From positions 383,989 to 447,988 of the forward strand of contig DAIDIG010000001.1 in NCBI GenBank assembly GCA_027459485.1: a stretch of 64,000 nt of DNA, read 5' to 3'. Positions 19,076 through 27,466 of this stretch are shown piece after piece. Each line of letters begins with the position of its first letter. Positions within the stretch are counted from its first letter, which is position 1. Origin of the DNA: Bdellovibrionales bacterium (GTDB lineage Bacteria > Bdellovibrionota > Bdellovibrionia > Bdellovibrionales > UBA1609). Both the position numbers and the translations under genes were made by a program. The notes under the pieces are model-generated. The model was not told the origin of the DNA. It made no database searches and saw only the letters and a list, made by a program, of their open reading frames with translations.

Positions 19076-20373
19076 CCGAACTTTTTAATGGCTTCTCGAA
19101 ACTCACCCGAACCGAGCGCCTGCGACGTTTGCGCGACATGGGTGCGTTGACTGAAGAGGATATCGAATTTCTCGATCTCGGCGCGCCGGTTGACATTCAA
19201 ATCGCCGAGCACTTCATCGAGAACGTGATCGGATTTTTACAAATGCCATTAGGTGTCGCGACCAATTTTGTCATCGATGGTCGAATGACTGTTATCCCGA
19301 TGGCAGTTGAAGAAACATCCATCGTGGCGGCAGCCAGCAAAACCGCAAAATGGGTGCGCGAACACGGTGAAATCCGGACATTTTTAGAAGGCCGATCGAG
19401 CATTGGGCAAATCCAAATTGCACGGGTAAAGAATTGGCCGGCCTTGCGCTCGTATATCGATACTCATCGCCATGAACTCATTGCGGCCGCTAACCGTGAC
19501 GTAGCGTTCGGCCTCAAAAACCGAGGCGGCGGCGTCGTCGATATTCAGTTGCGATCGGTTGACCGCGGTGACGACACCGAAATGGCTGTGTTTCACATTC
19601 TGGTTGATACGGTTGATGCCATGGGCGCCAACATTATGAATCAGGTTTGCGAATATCTGAAACATCCAATTGAAGCGGCGACCTCCGAAGCAGTTACGAT
19701 GTGCATCCTTTCGAATCTTGTCGATACGAAAGTCACGCGAGCCCATGTCGTCATGCGCGGGCTTGATGCTCAACTGATGGAGCGTATTGCCGAAGCTTCG
19801 TTGTTCGCCGATTGCGACCCGTATCGAGCCGCAACCAACAATAAGGGCGTGATGAACGGAATTGACCCGATTTTGATCGCAACCGGTAACGATTGGCGCG
19901 CGGTCGAAGCGGGAGTTCATGCCTATGCCGCGCGTACCGGCCGCTACCGCACCATCACGCGCTGGACGGTCGAAAACGCCGAACTTCACGGCGAATTCAT
20001 TGCCCCAGTAATTGTCGGAGTGGTCGGTGGAGTGACTAAACTGCATCCCACCGCCCGGATGTGCCTGCGCATGTTGGGTGTGCAATCGGCAGACGAACTG
20101 TCGCGTATCTGTGCGGCCGTGGGCCTCGTTCAAAATCTCGGGGCCTTGCGCGCATTGACAACGGTTGGGATTATCGAAGGTCATATGAAGCTACACATTC
20201 GCAATTTGACCTTAGGGGCAGGCGCAACTGAAAGCGAAATGCCGTACGTGCAACGACGGCTTGAAGAAATTCTCGCACTTACGAAGCGAATTTCGCTCAG
20301 TCATGCAATCGACGCGCTTCGCGAACTGCGGGCCCGACAAGAAAACGCATACGGCGGAGACGCTCGCCCATGA
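19072..20373 (+). CDS. mvaA: Class II hydroxymethylglutaryl-CoA reductase
   Basis: A 433-residue enzyme that makes mevalonate from HMG-CoA. Diagnostic motifs are ENVIGFLQMPLG (substrate loop), MAVEETSIVAAAS with the catalytic Glu, the dimer motif DAMGANIMN, and the cofactor and catalytic region NNKGVMNGIDPILIATGNDW. Length and motifs fit the bacterial class II form rather than the membrane-bound eukaryotic class I. The start ATG overlaps the fni stop. HMG-CoA synthase is not in the window and must be elsewhere. Confidence 0.94.
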   Translation: MTELFNGFSKLTRTERLRRLRDMGALTEEDIEFLDLGAPVDIQIAEHFIENVIGFLQMPLGVATNFVIDGRMTVIPMAVEETSIVAAASKTAKWVREHGEIRTFLEGRSSIGQIQIARVKNWPALRSYIDTHRHELIAAANRDVAFGLKNRGGGVVDIQLRSVDRGDDTEMAVFHILVDTVDAMGANIMNQVCEYLKHPIEAATSEAVTMCILSNLVDTKVTRAHVVMRGLDAQLMERIAEASLFADCDPYRAATNNKGVMNGIDPILIATGNDWRAVEAGVHAYAARTGRYRTITRWTVENAELHGEFIAPVIVGVVGGVTKLHPTARMCLRMLGVQSADELSRICAAVGLVQNLGALRALTTVGIIEGHMKLHIRNLTLGAGATESEMPYVQRRLEEILALTKRISLSHAIDALRELRARQENAYGGDARP

Positions 20374-21326
20374 AACTAATTTTGAGCTGCCCGAGTAAAA
20401 CATTTCTTCTAGGCGAATATTCGGTGCTGAACGCCGGGTCAGCGCTTTTAATTAATTCAGAACCGCGGTTTCAATTGATCGCAAACATGCGCGGCAAGGG
20501 CGAAGCCGACGGCATTCATCCCAAAAGCCCGGCGGGCCTTTGGATGGCGCAAAATCACGAGCGCCTCGGACATACGGATATTCAATTTATCGACCCCCAC
20601 AACGGCCTCGGCGGGTTCGGAGCTTCGAGCGCACAGTTTTTGCTTGTTCACGCCTTGGCCCAGGTGATTGCCGATTCTAACGGCGGACGCGACAAAAGCG
20701 CCGTGCAAGTCGAGCCGATTTGGCATGACTATCGTCAAATCGCGACCTTCGGAGCGCGGTCGGGTATGCGACCGAGCGGTGTTGATATCGTCTCGCAGTT
20801 TGCCGGCGGGATTTGCGAAGTGAACCTCGAACCGTTTTCGTTCGAAGCGCTGCGCTGGCCGTTTGAAGAATTCGGGGTGGTGCTGGCCCGCACGGGGCAA
20901 AAAGTTGCCACGCACCAACATTTGGATGAGCTTCGTTCGCTTGATACCGAAGAGCTCAGTTGGATTCTCGATCGCGGATTAGATGCTTTTGAGATGCATG
21001 ATCCATTGGCATTTTTCGATGCTGTGAATGATTATCACGCCGAGTTGCTCGAAATGGGGCTTGTCGCCGACACCTCCCAAATGTTTATTTCGACCTTGCT
21101 CGCACAACCGTTTGTTAAAGCGGTGAAGGGGTGTGGGGCCCTCGGCGGCGATACGCTGGCTGTATTTTTCGCCAATGAACATAGCAGTCGAGTGAGTCGA
21201 GTTTTGGCTGATCTTCAATTGCCCATCGTTTCAGATTTGACGGGCGTCTCATCCGGTTTTCGCATGCAGATCGATGAATCAGACAAGACTGCGGACATCG
21301 ACCCAGAATCGGCAACGGGTGTTTAG
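20370..21326 (+). CDS. mvaK2: GHMP kinase, probable phosphomevalonate kinase
   Basis: A 318-residue GHMP-superfamily kinase. It has an N-terminal substrate segment (PSKTFLLGEYSVLN), a glycine-rich phosphate loop GLGGFGASSAQF near residue 75, the GMRPSGVDIVSQFAGGI segment near residue 130, and a weak C-terminal glycine loop (GCGALGGDTLAV). The other two GHMP steps of the pathway are better matched by the following genes, so phosphorylation of phosphomevalonate is assigned partly by exclusion. It overlaps mvaA by four bases. Confidence 0.72.
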   Translation: MKLILSCPSKTFLLGEYSVLNAGSALLINSEPRFQLIANMRGKGEADGIHPKSPAGLWMAQNHERLGHTDIQFIDPHNGLGGFGASSAQFLLVHALAQVIADSNGGRDKSAVQVEPIWHDYRQIATFGARSGMRPSGVDIVSQFAGGICEVNLEPFSFEALRWPFEEFGVVLARTGQKVATHQHLDELRSLDTEELSWILDRGLDAFEMHDPLAFFDAVNDYHAELLEMGLVADTSQMFISTLLAQPFVKAVKGCGALGGDTLAVFFANEHSSRVSRVLADLQLPIVSDLTGVSSGFRMQIDESDKTADIDPESATGV

Positions 21327-22379
21327 GTGGAGATATTTTCCGCCGAAGCGCCGAGCAACATTGCGCTGATTAAGTATATGGGTAAGGTCGCGGTTGAAGG
21401 TGCCTGCACTCCCAGTCGCGCTGAAAGTCGCCCGGCTAATTCTTCGCTGTCGTATACTCTCAACCATTTGCGTTCGGCCGTCACAATCGAGCCGTCACGC
21501 TCATCGGCTGACGAATGGCAGCCGCTCACGCGCGACGGGTGGGCGGCGCCGGATCTCAGTGCCTCGTCTCGCGAGAGGTTTCTTCGGCATTTTCAATTTT
21601 TGAAAGCAAAGTGGGGGATTGGCGGTCAATTCTGCATCCGATCAGCCAATAATTTTCCGTCTGATTGCGGGGTTGCCAGCAGCGCCTCGAGTTTTGCGGC
21701 ATTGACGCAGGCGACGCATGAATTAGCGAGATCGATTCGCCCTCAGCTGGACGTTACGAGACCCCAACTCGCCGATCTGTCGCGCCAAGGGTCGGGTTCA
21801 TCGATCCGCAGTTTTTTTGGGCCATTCGCTATCTGGCGTATGAAGCCCGACGGCACACAAGAATGTGCGCCATGGTTGGCGGGTTTGCCGAGTCTTCATC
21901 ATCAAGTGGTGATTGTGGCCGGTCACAAAAAGCCGGTGAGTTCGAGTGAAGCACACAAACGCGTGACGACGAGTTTACTCTACCGAAGTCGGCCCGAGCG
22001 GGCCGAAGAACGATTACAACTTGTCATGCGCGCACTCGGCCCTGACTTGCACGATGGCGTCAGTGAAAGCGGCCCTGTCGATTGGCGCGCGGCCTATGAA
22101 GCCATCTCAATCGAATTTTGGGATATGCATGCGCTATTTCACACCGCGCAACCGCCGTTTCAATACATGACGGCTTCAACACTTGAGGTGTTGCACCAAG
22201 TCGGGGATTTGTGGAATCGAAACGGCGACGGCCCACTTGCCACGTTGGATGCAGGCCCCAATATCCACCTTCTGTACCGCCCGCAGCAAATTGATTTAGC
22301 GAGGGAGTTCGCCGATCGATTGAAAGCCGGGCAAAGTGAAATTAACATCCTCTCGTCTTACGAAATGAGCGGGTCATGA
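21327..22379 (+). CDS. mvaD: Diphosphomevalonate decarboxylase
   Basis: A 350-residue enzyme that decarboxylates mevalonate diphosphate to IPP with ATP. Motifs are clear: APSNIALIKYMGK at the N-terminus, NNFPSDCGVASSASSFAAL (ATP loop) and SRQGSGSSIRSFFGPFAIW, including the Ser/Arg active-site residues, then LDAGPNIHLL near the C-terminus. The start is GTG immediately after the previous stop. Insertions after residue 25 are unusual but typical motifs flank them. Confidence 0.92.
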   Translation: MEIFSAEAPSNIALIKYMGKVAVEGACTPSRAESRPANSSLSYTLNHLRSAVTIEPSRSSADEWQPLTRDGWAAPDLSASSRERFLRHFQFLKAKWGIGGQFCIRSANNFPSDCGVASSASSFAALTQATHELARSIRPQLDVTRPQLADLSRQGSGSSIRSFFGPFAIWRMKPDGTQECAPWLAGLPSLHHQVVIVAGHKKPVSSSEAHKRVTTSLLYRSRPERAEERLQLVMRALGPDLHDGVSESGPVDWRAAYEAISIEFWDMHALFHTAQPPFQYMTASTLEVLHQVGDLWNRNGDGPLATLDAGPNIHLLYRPQQIDLAREFADRLKAGQSEINILSSYEMSGS

Positions 22380-23281
22380 ATGTAAATGAATTTTCAACTG
22401 TGACGTTCGGCAAATGGATATTGAGCGGTGAACACGCGGTGATTCGCGGCTCTCCGGCACTTGTCTTCCCCACGCCGTCGATCACTATGCAATTTGCATG
22501 GGCACGGCTCGAAAACCCTCTCGAAGTTCAATTTGCCGGGCCGAACGGCGACGAGCTTTCGATTTTGTTTTGGGGGGTGCTCGAAAAGGCTCTTGAACGT
22601 GTCGGGCGCACTCGATTCGACATGAAAGGCCGCCTGACCGTGACGAGCCACGTGCCGCTTGGCGCGGGTCTTGGCGGGTCCGCCGCCTTGTGCGTGGGCA
22701 TTGGTCGATGGTTTCATCATCTCGGATATTTCGGCGAGAGCCAGATTTATGATTTTGCCCGCAATCTCGAAAATATTTTTCACGGCGAAAGCAGCGGCGT
22801 CGACATCGCCGTCGCACTCGAGGGGCGCGGGCTTAAGTTCATGCGAGGCGGCGAGCGCCAACCGATCACGCCAGCATGGCGGCCGAAACTTTATCTATCG
22901 TATTCGGGCAAGCGCGGTGTCACATCCGAGTGCGTGAAAAAGGTGAACGAACTGCGCGCGCGATCGCCGCACCTGGGTGAAAAGCTCGATCAGCAAATGC
23001 GTGAATCAGTTGAGATGGCCGAGACCGCGCTTCTCGAGGCGGGAGCGCAAGAAACACTTGCGCGGGCGCTCGATCTCTCGCGCGATTGCTTCTATCAGTG
23101 GGGCCTTTGTGAAGGGGCGCTTGATCAACATATGCGCGATCTTTTGCGCGCAGGCGCTCTTTCGGTGAAGCCAACGGGTTCGGGTGGGGGCGGTCACGTA
23201 TTAAGTCTCTGGGACGCCACCCCTCCGAATGTGCTCGCCCCGTCGCGGAATGTGCAGTGGATTTCTCTTTTCAACGCGTAA
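22376..23281 (+). CDS. mvaK1: Mevalonate kinase
   Basis: A 301-residue GHMP kinase with the mevalonate-kinase motif set: GKWILSGEHAVIRGSPAL at the N-terminus, PLGAGLGGSAAL (ATP loop, about residue 95), ENIFHGESSGVD with the catalytic Asp, and KPTGSGGGGHVLSL at the C-terminus. It phosphorylates mevalonate, the first kinase step, although it is encoded last of the pathway genes. Its start overlaps mvaD by four bases. Confidence 0.92.
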   Translation: MNVNEFSTVTFGKWILSGEHAVIRGSPALVFPTPSITMQFAWARLENPLEVQFAGPNGDELSILFWGVLEKALERVGRTRFDMKGRLTVTSHVPLGAGLGGSAALCVGIGRWFHHLGYFGESQIYDFARNLENIFHGESSGVDIAVALEGRGLKFMRGGERQPITPAWRPKLYLSYSGKRGVTSECVKKVNELRARSPHLGEKLDQQMRESVEMAETALLEAGAQETLARALDLSRDCFYQWGLCEGALDQHMRDLLRAGALSVKPTGSGGGGHVLSLWDATPPNVLAPSRNVQWISLFNA

Positions 23282-23967
23282 TCAATTCGGTTCGCAACCA
23301 AACCGGCGGCTTGGCCTATCACTGGCGGGCTTGGCGCTACAAAAAACAATGGAGTCCGTTTTGCGCGATGGTAGAAGAGTGGCTGCGCGAATGGCAACCG
23401 CCATCGACCTGTCAGACCCTGGTGTTGATTGGGCCGAGTGCGGGATACACGTTACCGGCAAATTTCATCGGGCGCTTTTCGCATATCGTGGCGGTCGATC
23501 TCGACGTCGCGGCGCAGGTGTTACTCCCGCTCCGGTTCGGTCGGCCGGTGCAATGGCTCACTCGAGATTTTTTCGGTCTCGATCAAAAAACTCCCTCGCC
23601 TGAGGGTTTGAATGACCTTTTTTCGAGTTACCCGGCGGCGGCCTTTTTATTTTGCAATATTTTGGGGCAGATCCCGGTCGCGCTGCGTGAGAAGGTGGGC
23701 ACCCCGAACGCGGGTGAAATTGTTGAACCGTATATGAAGAGTTTGGCCCAACTGTTGGCGAACGCTCGAGACAAGTATGCCATCGCTTCATATCACGATC
23801 GCTTTTCGCGCGATCTTCGCCGGCCCAATGAGGCGATTGATCACCTCACCGGCGAATTGTTTAGCGGCTGGTCGGTGAAAAAAGAATTCCCGTGGCGGTT
23901 GACCAGGCGGCTCGAACATCAGATTGAGTTTGTCACAAATCAATCCGCATCAAGGGCGACATCATGA
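23257..23967 (+). CDS. Hypothetical protein, possibly methyltransferase-like
   Basis: A 236-residue cytoplasmic protein read from a GTG that overlaps the mevalonate kinase gene by 25 bases. Around residues 50-80 it has LVLIGPSAGYTLP followed by HIVAVDLDVAAQVLL, a strand-glycine loop-strand-Asp pattern like a Rossmann-fold SAM methyltransferase. No further methyltransferase motif is clear, so this remains a fold-level guess. It is coupled on both sides within the mevalonate operon, which suggests co-expression rather than a known pathway role. Confidence 0.6.
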   Translation: MDFSFQRVINSVRNQTGGLAYHWRAWRYKKQWSPFCAMVEEWLREWQPPSTCQTLVLIGPSAGYTLPANFIGRFSHIVAVDLDVAAQVLLPLRFGRPVQWLTRDFFGLDQKTPSPEGLNDLFSSYPAAAFLFCNILGQIPVALREKVGTPNAGEIVEPYMKSLAQLLANARDKYAIASYHDRFSRDLRRPNEAIDHLTGELFSGWSVKKEFPWRLTRRLEHQIEFVTNQSASRATS

Positions 23968-25166
23968 ACGAAATTGTTTTTCGTCTTGGTCTCGTGTCGC
24001 TGTTCAATGACATATCGACCGAGATGCTGTACCCGATCACACCGATTTTTTTGACTGCCGTTCTCGGCGCATCTATGACGTCGGTAGGGGTGATCGAAGG
24101 TCTTTCTGAATTCATCGCGAGCATGATGAAAGTCTATTTCGGCCGTTGGTCGGATGCGGCCGGACAGCGAAAACAATTTGTGATCGTAGGTTATTCGGTT
24201 TCGACCGTGGCGCGGCCACTGATCGGCTTCGCGCGCTCGTGGCCGTTCGTTCTTGTGGCGCGGGCTTTCGATCGCGTCGGCAAAGCGGTGCGGTCGGCTC
24301 CACGCGACGCGCTTTTGGCCGAATCGGTGGAGCGCCGTTTTCTTGGTAGAGCGCTTGGCTGGCACCGCGGTCTTGATAGTTTTGGCGCGTTCATTGGTCC
24401 GCTCGTTGCGATCGCGCTTTTGAAAGAAGACGCCCATCACCTTCGGCTGATATTTTTTTTGGCGGCAATTCCTGCACTGATCGCCGTGCTTTTGGTGTTT
24501 TCAGTGCGCGAGACGAAGCGTGCTGCTTACTGGCGCGCCGATGAGCACGTCGATGCGGCCGATTGGCTGACTCGAAATTCACCTCGATCGACAGTCGCCA
24601 GCCATCCACAACTGCCGCTTGAGTTTCGAAAATATCTGCTGGGGTGGGGGGTGTTTGCGCTTGCGAATTCGAGCGACGCGTTTTTGCTTCTTAAGATGCG
24701 CCAGATGGGGCTCACGCTGACATTGGTAATTTTTCTCTATGCATTCTACAACTTAATTTACTCGCTCACGAGCCCGTGGCTTGGCCATTTGTCCGACCAA
24801 TTGGGACGAAAGCGCGTTTTACTTTTTGGTTTCGGTTTGTTTGCTCTTGTTTATTTCGGTTTCACCCGCGCCCATTCGTCAGGTCAATTTGCTAGCCTTT
24901 TGGCTGTCTACGGAATTTACATGGGCGCAACTGATGGTGTGGGCAAAGCCTGGGCGGTCGATCTTGTTTCACCCGAAGTGAAGGCGACGGCTCTCGGTGC
25001 GCTCGGCACTGTGACTGGCGTCGGGGCACTCGTTGCGAGTCTTACGGCGGGTTTGATTTGGGATCACGTCGGTGCAACTGGACCATTTCTTTTCGGTGCG
25101 GTGGCCGCGCTCATGAGTGCCGCGCTATTGCTGTTCGTTCGCTCGCCGGATACGATTGAAGTGTGA
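23964..25166 (+). CDS. Major facilitator superfamily transporter
   Basis: A 400-residue protein with about twelve membrane segments. The MFS loop 2-3 motif is visible as FGRWSDAAGQRKQF near residue 55 and repeats in the second half as GHLSDQLGRKRVLLF near residue 272, the standard duplicated six-helix layout. AFDRVGKAVRSAPRDAL lies in the central part of the first half. The substrate is unknown. It is translationally coupled to its neighbours (ATGA-type overlaps). Confidence 0.88.
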   Translation: MNEIVFRLGLVSLFNDISTEMLYPITPIFLTAVLGASMTSVGVIEGLSEFIASMMKVYFGRWSDAAGQRKQFVIVGYSVSTVARPLIGFARSWPFVLVARAFDRVGKAVRSAPRDALLAESVERRFLGRALGWHRGLDSFGAFIGPLVAIALLKEDAHHLRLIFFLAAIPALIAVLLVFSVRETKRAAYWRADEHVDAADWLTRNSPRSTVASHPQLPLEFRKYLLGWGVFALANSSDAFLLLKMRQMGLTLTLVIFLYAFYNLIYSLTSPWLGHLSDQLGRKRVLLFGFGLFALVYFGFTRAHSSGQFASLLAVYGIYMGATDGVGKAWAVDLVSPEVKATALGALGTVTGVGALVASLTAGLIWDHVGATGPFLFGAVAALMSAALLLFVRSPDTIEV

Positions 25167-26299
25167 ACCCGTTTGGAATCAACTTAACCGGTGGTGGAGC
25201 ACGCGGGGCCTATCAGGCCGGTGTATTACTCGCGCTTTCTGAAATTTTGCGCGACCTCAAGCTGACCGGCCACGAAAACCCAATTCGCAACTGGTGCGGT
25301 GTGAGCGCAGGCTCGATCAACGCGGTTTATTGTTCAACGGGCATTGCCAATTTGCACCTTGCAGCCAGAAAACTGGTCGACGTTTGGTCGTATCTTAAGC
25401 CCGAACAAATTTATCGAACCGATGCCATCGCCATGGGCATGAACAGCATCCGTTGGGTTCGCGATTTGACGTTTGGGCCCGTGTTTCAGAAAAAATTGGC
25501 GCGGTCACTCCTCAATACCGAACCGCTTTGGGAGCTCGTCACCGACGGTATCGAGTATTCTAAAATCGAAAAGAACCTGACCGAGGGGCTGATCGATGGC
25601 TTCGCCTGCTCAGCCTACAGCTACACTCAAGGTAAAACGATTACTTTTCTACAGACAAAAAAGCCAGTGAGTTGGAACAAAACGCGGCGTGTTTCGGTAC
25701 CCACGAAGATTCAACCGCAACATATCATGGCCTCTTGCGCGATTCCGATTGTGTTTCCGAGCATCACGTTTGAAGGTGAGGCTTTCGGTGATGGATCGTT
25801 TAGAAACACTAGCCCCATCAGCGCGACCATTCACATGGGGAGCACAAAAATATTAATGGTGGGTGTGCGCGGGCCGACCGAGCGACAAGCCCACGGGGAT
25901 GTCGAAGCGCCGGGCATCGCGAAACTTGCCGGCTCGATCCTGAATGCTTTGTTTTTCGACACGTTCGACATCGATCTTGAACGCGTGCGCCACATCAACG
26001 AAATCATCGATGCGCTCAAAAAAGACGTGACGACCGATCGCTCGGATTACACGCGCATTGATACTCACGTCATCCAACCGAGCCGCGATATTTCGGCGAT
26101 TGCCGAGGCGAAAGCGAAAGACGGCCTCCCTCGCACGGTTGATTACATGCTCAACGGCTTAGGGAGTCGTCACGAAACCGCCGAACTCGCCAGTTACATT
26201 TTGTTCGAGCCAAATTTCACCCGGTCGCTCATCGAGCTCGGCTACCAAGACGTCAAGGTTAACCGTGCCCGCCTCGAAGCCTGGATATTGGGTACCTGA
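25163..26299 (+). CDS. Patatin-like phospholipase
   Basis: A 378-residue patatin-family serine hydrolase. Key residues are visible: the oxyanion loop TGGGARGAYQAG at residues 10-21, the nucleophile elbow GVSAGS (GXSXG) near residue 48, and the Asp of the Ser-Asp dyad in FGDGSFRNTSP near residue 212. There is no signal peptide, so it probably acts on cytoplasmic-side lipids or is exported by another route. The GTG start overlaps the transporter stop; it ends the operon. Confidence 0.9.
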   Translation: MNPFGINLTGGGARGAYQAGVLLALSEILRDLKLTGHENPIRNWCGVSAGSINAVYCSTGIANLHLAARKLVDVWSYLKPEQIYRTDAIAMGMNSIRWVRDLTFGPVFQKKLARSLLNTEPLWELVTDGIEYSKIEKNLTEGLIDGFACSAYSYTQGKTITFLQTKKPVSWNKTRRVSVPTKIQPQHIMASCAIPIVFPSITFEGEAFGDGSFRNTSPISATIHMGSTKILMVGVRGPTERQAHGDVEAPGIAKLAGSILNALFFDTFDIDLERVRHINEIIDALKKDVTTDRSDYTRIDTHVIQPSRDISAIAEAKAKDGLPRTVDYMLNGLGSRHETAELASYILFEPNFTRSLIELGYQDVKVNRARLEAWILGT

Positions 26300-26308
26300 G
26301 AAGGTACC

Positions 26309-26343
26309 TGACGCTTTTTGGTAGCTCGCATGCGTCATTTTTT
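26309..26343 (+). terminator. Candidate rho-independent terminator after the patatin gene
   Basis: TGACGC (26309-26314) can pair with GCGTCA (26332-26337) and is followed directly by six T residues. The loop is long (17 bases) and the stem short, so strength is doubtful, but the place is right for the end of the rpmI-to-patatin operon. Confidence 0.4.
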
Positions 26344-26397
26344 GTCTTGAGAGGCATGTCCGTTTAAGTTAAAAAGTTCGAACAGTTAATTTCTCGC

Positions 26398-26488
26398 GGA
26401 GAGGTGGCCGAGTGGCCGAAGGCGCTCGATTCGAAATCGAGTAGACCCTAAACAGGTCTCGTGAGTTCGAATCTCACCCTCTCCGCCA
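26398..26488 (+). tRNA. tRNA-Ser (anticodon CGA)
   Basis: A 91-base serine tRNA with encoded CCA. The acceptor strands GGAGAGG (26398-26404) and CCTCTCC (26478-26484) pair fully, the discriminator is G and CCA is at 26486-26488. The anticodon arm CTCGA-TTCGAAA-TCGAG presents CGA. The long variable arm (GACCC-TAAACA-GGTCTC region) is the hallmark of class II tRNAs, and the T arm holds GTTCGAATC. It marks the border between the housekeeping block and the accessory region. Confidence 0.97.
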
Positions 26489-26607
26489 TTTTCTGAATGC
26501 GCTGTAAATTCCAGAGCTTATAACTCCGCAGATGATCTCATGCAGACAAACTAGGCGAACTTTCTAAAAATCTTTTAATTTGTGCATATTATATGTACAA
26601 TGCATAT

Positions 26608-26853
26608 ATGACAACGGTGTTCCGCAGAGGACGACTAAAGGTGGCGATTTATTCAGAGGGCGGCGCCAAGCACCATCTGGCACATTGTCACGTTTATCTG
26701 CTCGATGCTGAAGCGATATTTGATTTGGAGAGCCTCGAATGTATTGCGAATAACGGTTTTCACCGACGGACGTTGACGCAGATACAGGAAATTTTGAATG
26801 AGTACCAAGCCGAGTTTCTAGAAGTTTGGAGGAGTTTAAATGAAGAAGTCTAA
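26608..26853 (+). CDS. DUF4160 protein, probable toxin-antitoxin component
   Basis: An 81-residue protein with the DUF4160 pattern: TTVFRRGRLKVAIYSEGG at the start, a His-containing centre (HCHVYLLDAEAIFDL), then a helical tail RTLTQIQEILNEYQAEFLEVW. The ATG at 26608 gives the usual family N-terminus; ATG 26593 is also in frame. DUF4160 genes are commonly paired with small DNA-binding partners in toxin-antitoxin-like modules. The next gene overlaps it by 14 bases. Direct TGCATAT repeats (26583-26589 and 26601-26607) surround the start and could be an operator. Confidence 0.75.
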   Translation: MTTVFRRGRLKVAIYSEGGAKHHLAHCHVYLLDAEAIFDLESLECIANNGFHRRTLTQIQEILNEYQAEFLEVWRSLNEEV

Positions 26854-27112
26854 ATTGAAAATTGGCGAGTTCAAAGAAGGCAACGTACAATTGGGGCCGG
26901 AAGAACTGGATGATGCCAACACAAAGGTGCGGATTACAACATTTCTTGACGGCGAGACACTGAATAAATTTAAAAAGTTTGCTCAGTTAACGAATGGAAA
27001 ATACCAGAGCTTATTAAATGAATGTCTAAACAGTTACGCAGAAGACTTTCTTGCTCAGAAACTGAAAGAAATTAAACGCGCTATTCACACCCTAGATAGG
27101 AAAAAGGCTTAA
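26840..27112 (+). CDS. Ribbon-helix-helix (BrnA/CopG-like) antitoxin-like protein
   Basis: A 90-residue protein. Residues about 30-65 (KVRITTFLDGETLNKFK, then YQSLLNECLNSY) fit the BrnA/CopG ribbon-helix-helix pattern: a beta strand that reads the DNA, then two helices. The C-terminus is helical and charged. It overlaps the DUF4160 gene and has an RBS-like GGAGG within that gene, so the two are coupled. Probably the DNA-binding antitoxin and autorepressor. Confidence 0.7.
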   Translation: MKKSKLKIGEFKEGNVQLGPEELDDANTKVRITTFLDGETLNKFKKFAQLTNGKYQSLLNECLNSYAEDFLAQKLKEIKRAIHTLDRKKA

Positions 27113-27320
27113 TTTCACGTCCCTTCAGTCTACTCGACACAAACTGCTGACTGCATCCGATATGTCGAGCCACTGCTGACGATGACCCCAAACGCCTAAA
27201 AAGTCTTCGAAGTTCGCTCCTCGCTAAACACTTCGGTTCTGGACAGGCTTCGAGTTCAAAGACAACGACAGAAGAAAGTTCGCCTACTTTATGGCTTTCT
27301 CCGCCATTCAAAGTCGTCAA
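27081..27320 (-). CDS. Doubtful small ORF with helix-turn-helix-like segment
   Basis: A 79-codon frame from a TTG, overlapping the end of the ribbon-helix-helix gene. Its C-terminal half (ELRRLFRRLGSSSAVARH, then IGCSQQFVSSRLKG) strongly resembles a helix-turn-helix that begins many homing-endonuclease or regulator proteins. The protein stops soon after, which suggests a remnant of a longer gene rather than a full gene. It has no clear RBS. Confidence 0.25.
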   Translation of the reverse strand: MTTLNGGESHKVGELSSVVVFELEACPEPKCLARSELRRLFRRLGSSSAVARHIGCSQQFVSSRLKGREIKPFSYLGCE

Positions 27321-27403
27321 GTTCCATCGGCAAGTCGAAAAAGTAAAACGTTACAAGTAGTTGAAGTCATAATAACTGGCCTGGTTGTCGCACTTCGAGC
27401 ATT

Positions 27404-27419
27404 TCACGAAATTTCGTGA
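27404..27419. repeat. 16-bp perfect palindrome
   Basis: TCACGAAATTTCGTGA is its own reverse complement. It could be an operator for a dimeric regulator. It lies four bases from the iteron array. Confidence 0.6.
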
Positions 27420-27422
27420 TTA

Positions 27423-27466
27423 TGCTTCTTTTTTGCTTCTTCGATGCTTCTCGCGTGCTTCTCTTT
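27423..27466. repeat. Four TGCTTCT iterons at exact 11-bp spacing
   Basis: TGCTTCT begins at 27423, 27434, 27445 and 27456, so the period is exactly 11 bp, about one helical turn. Between repeats the sequence varies. Because 11 is not a multiple of three the repeat is not a protein-coding repeat. It may be a cooperative protein-binding site. Confidence 0.65.

Noticed and set aside
19384-20184. Long reverse open frame opposite mvaA
   Set aside because: The forward strand has unmistakable HMG-CoA reductase motifs over the same bases; the reverse frame is rich in His/Arg/Asn with no family pattern.
22394-22861. 155-codon reverse frame opposite mevalonate kinase
   Set aside because: Shadow of a strongly supported gene.
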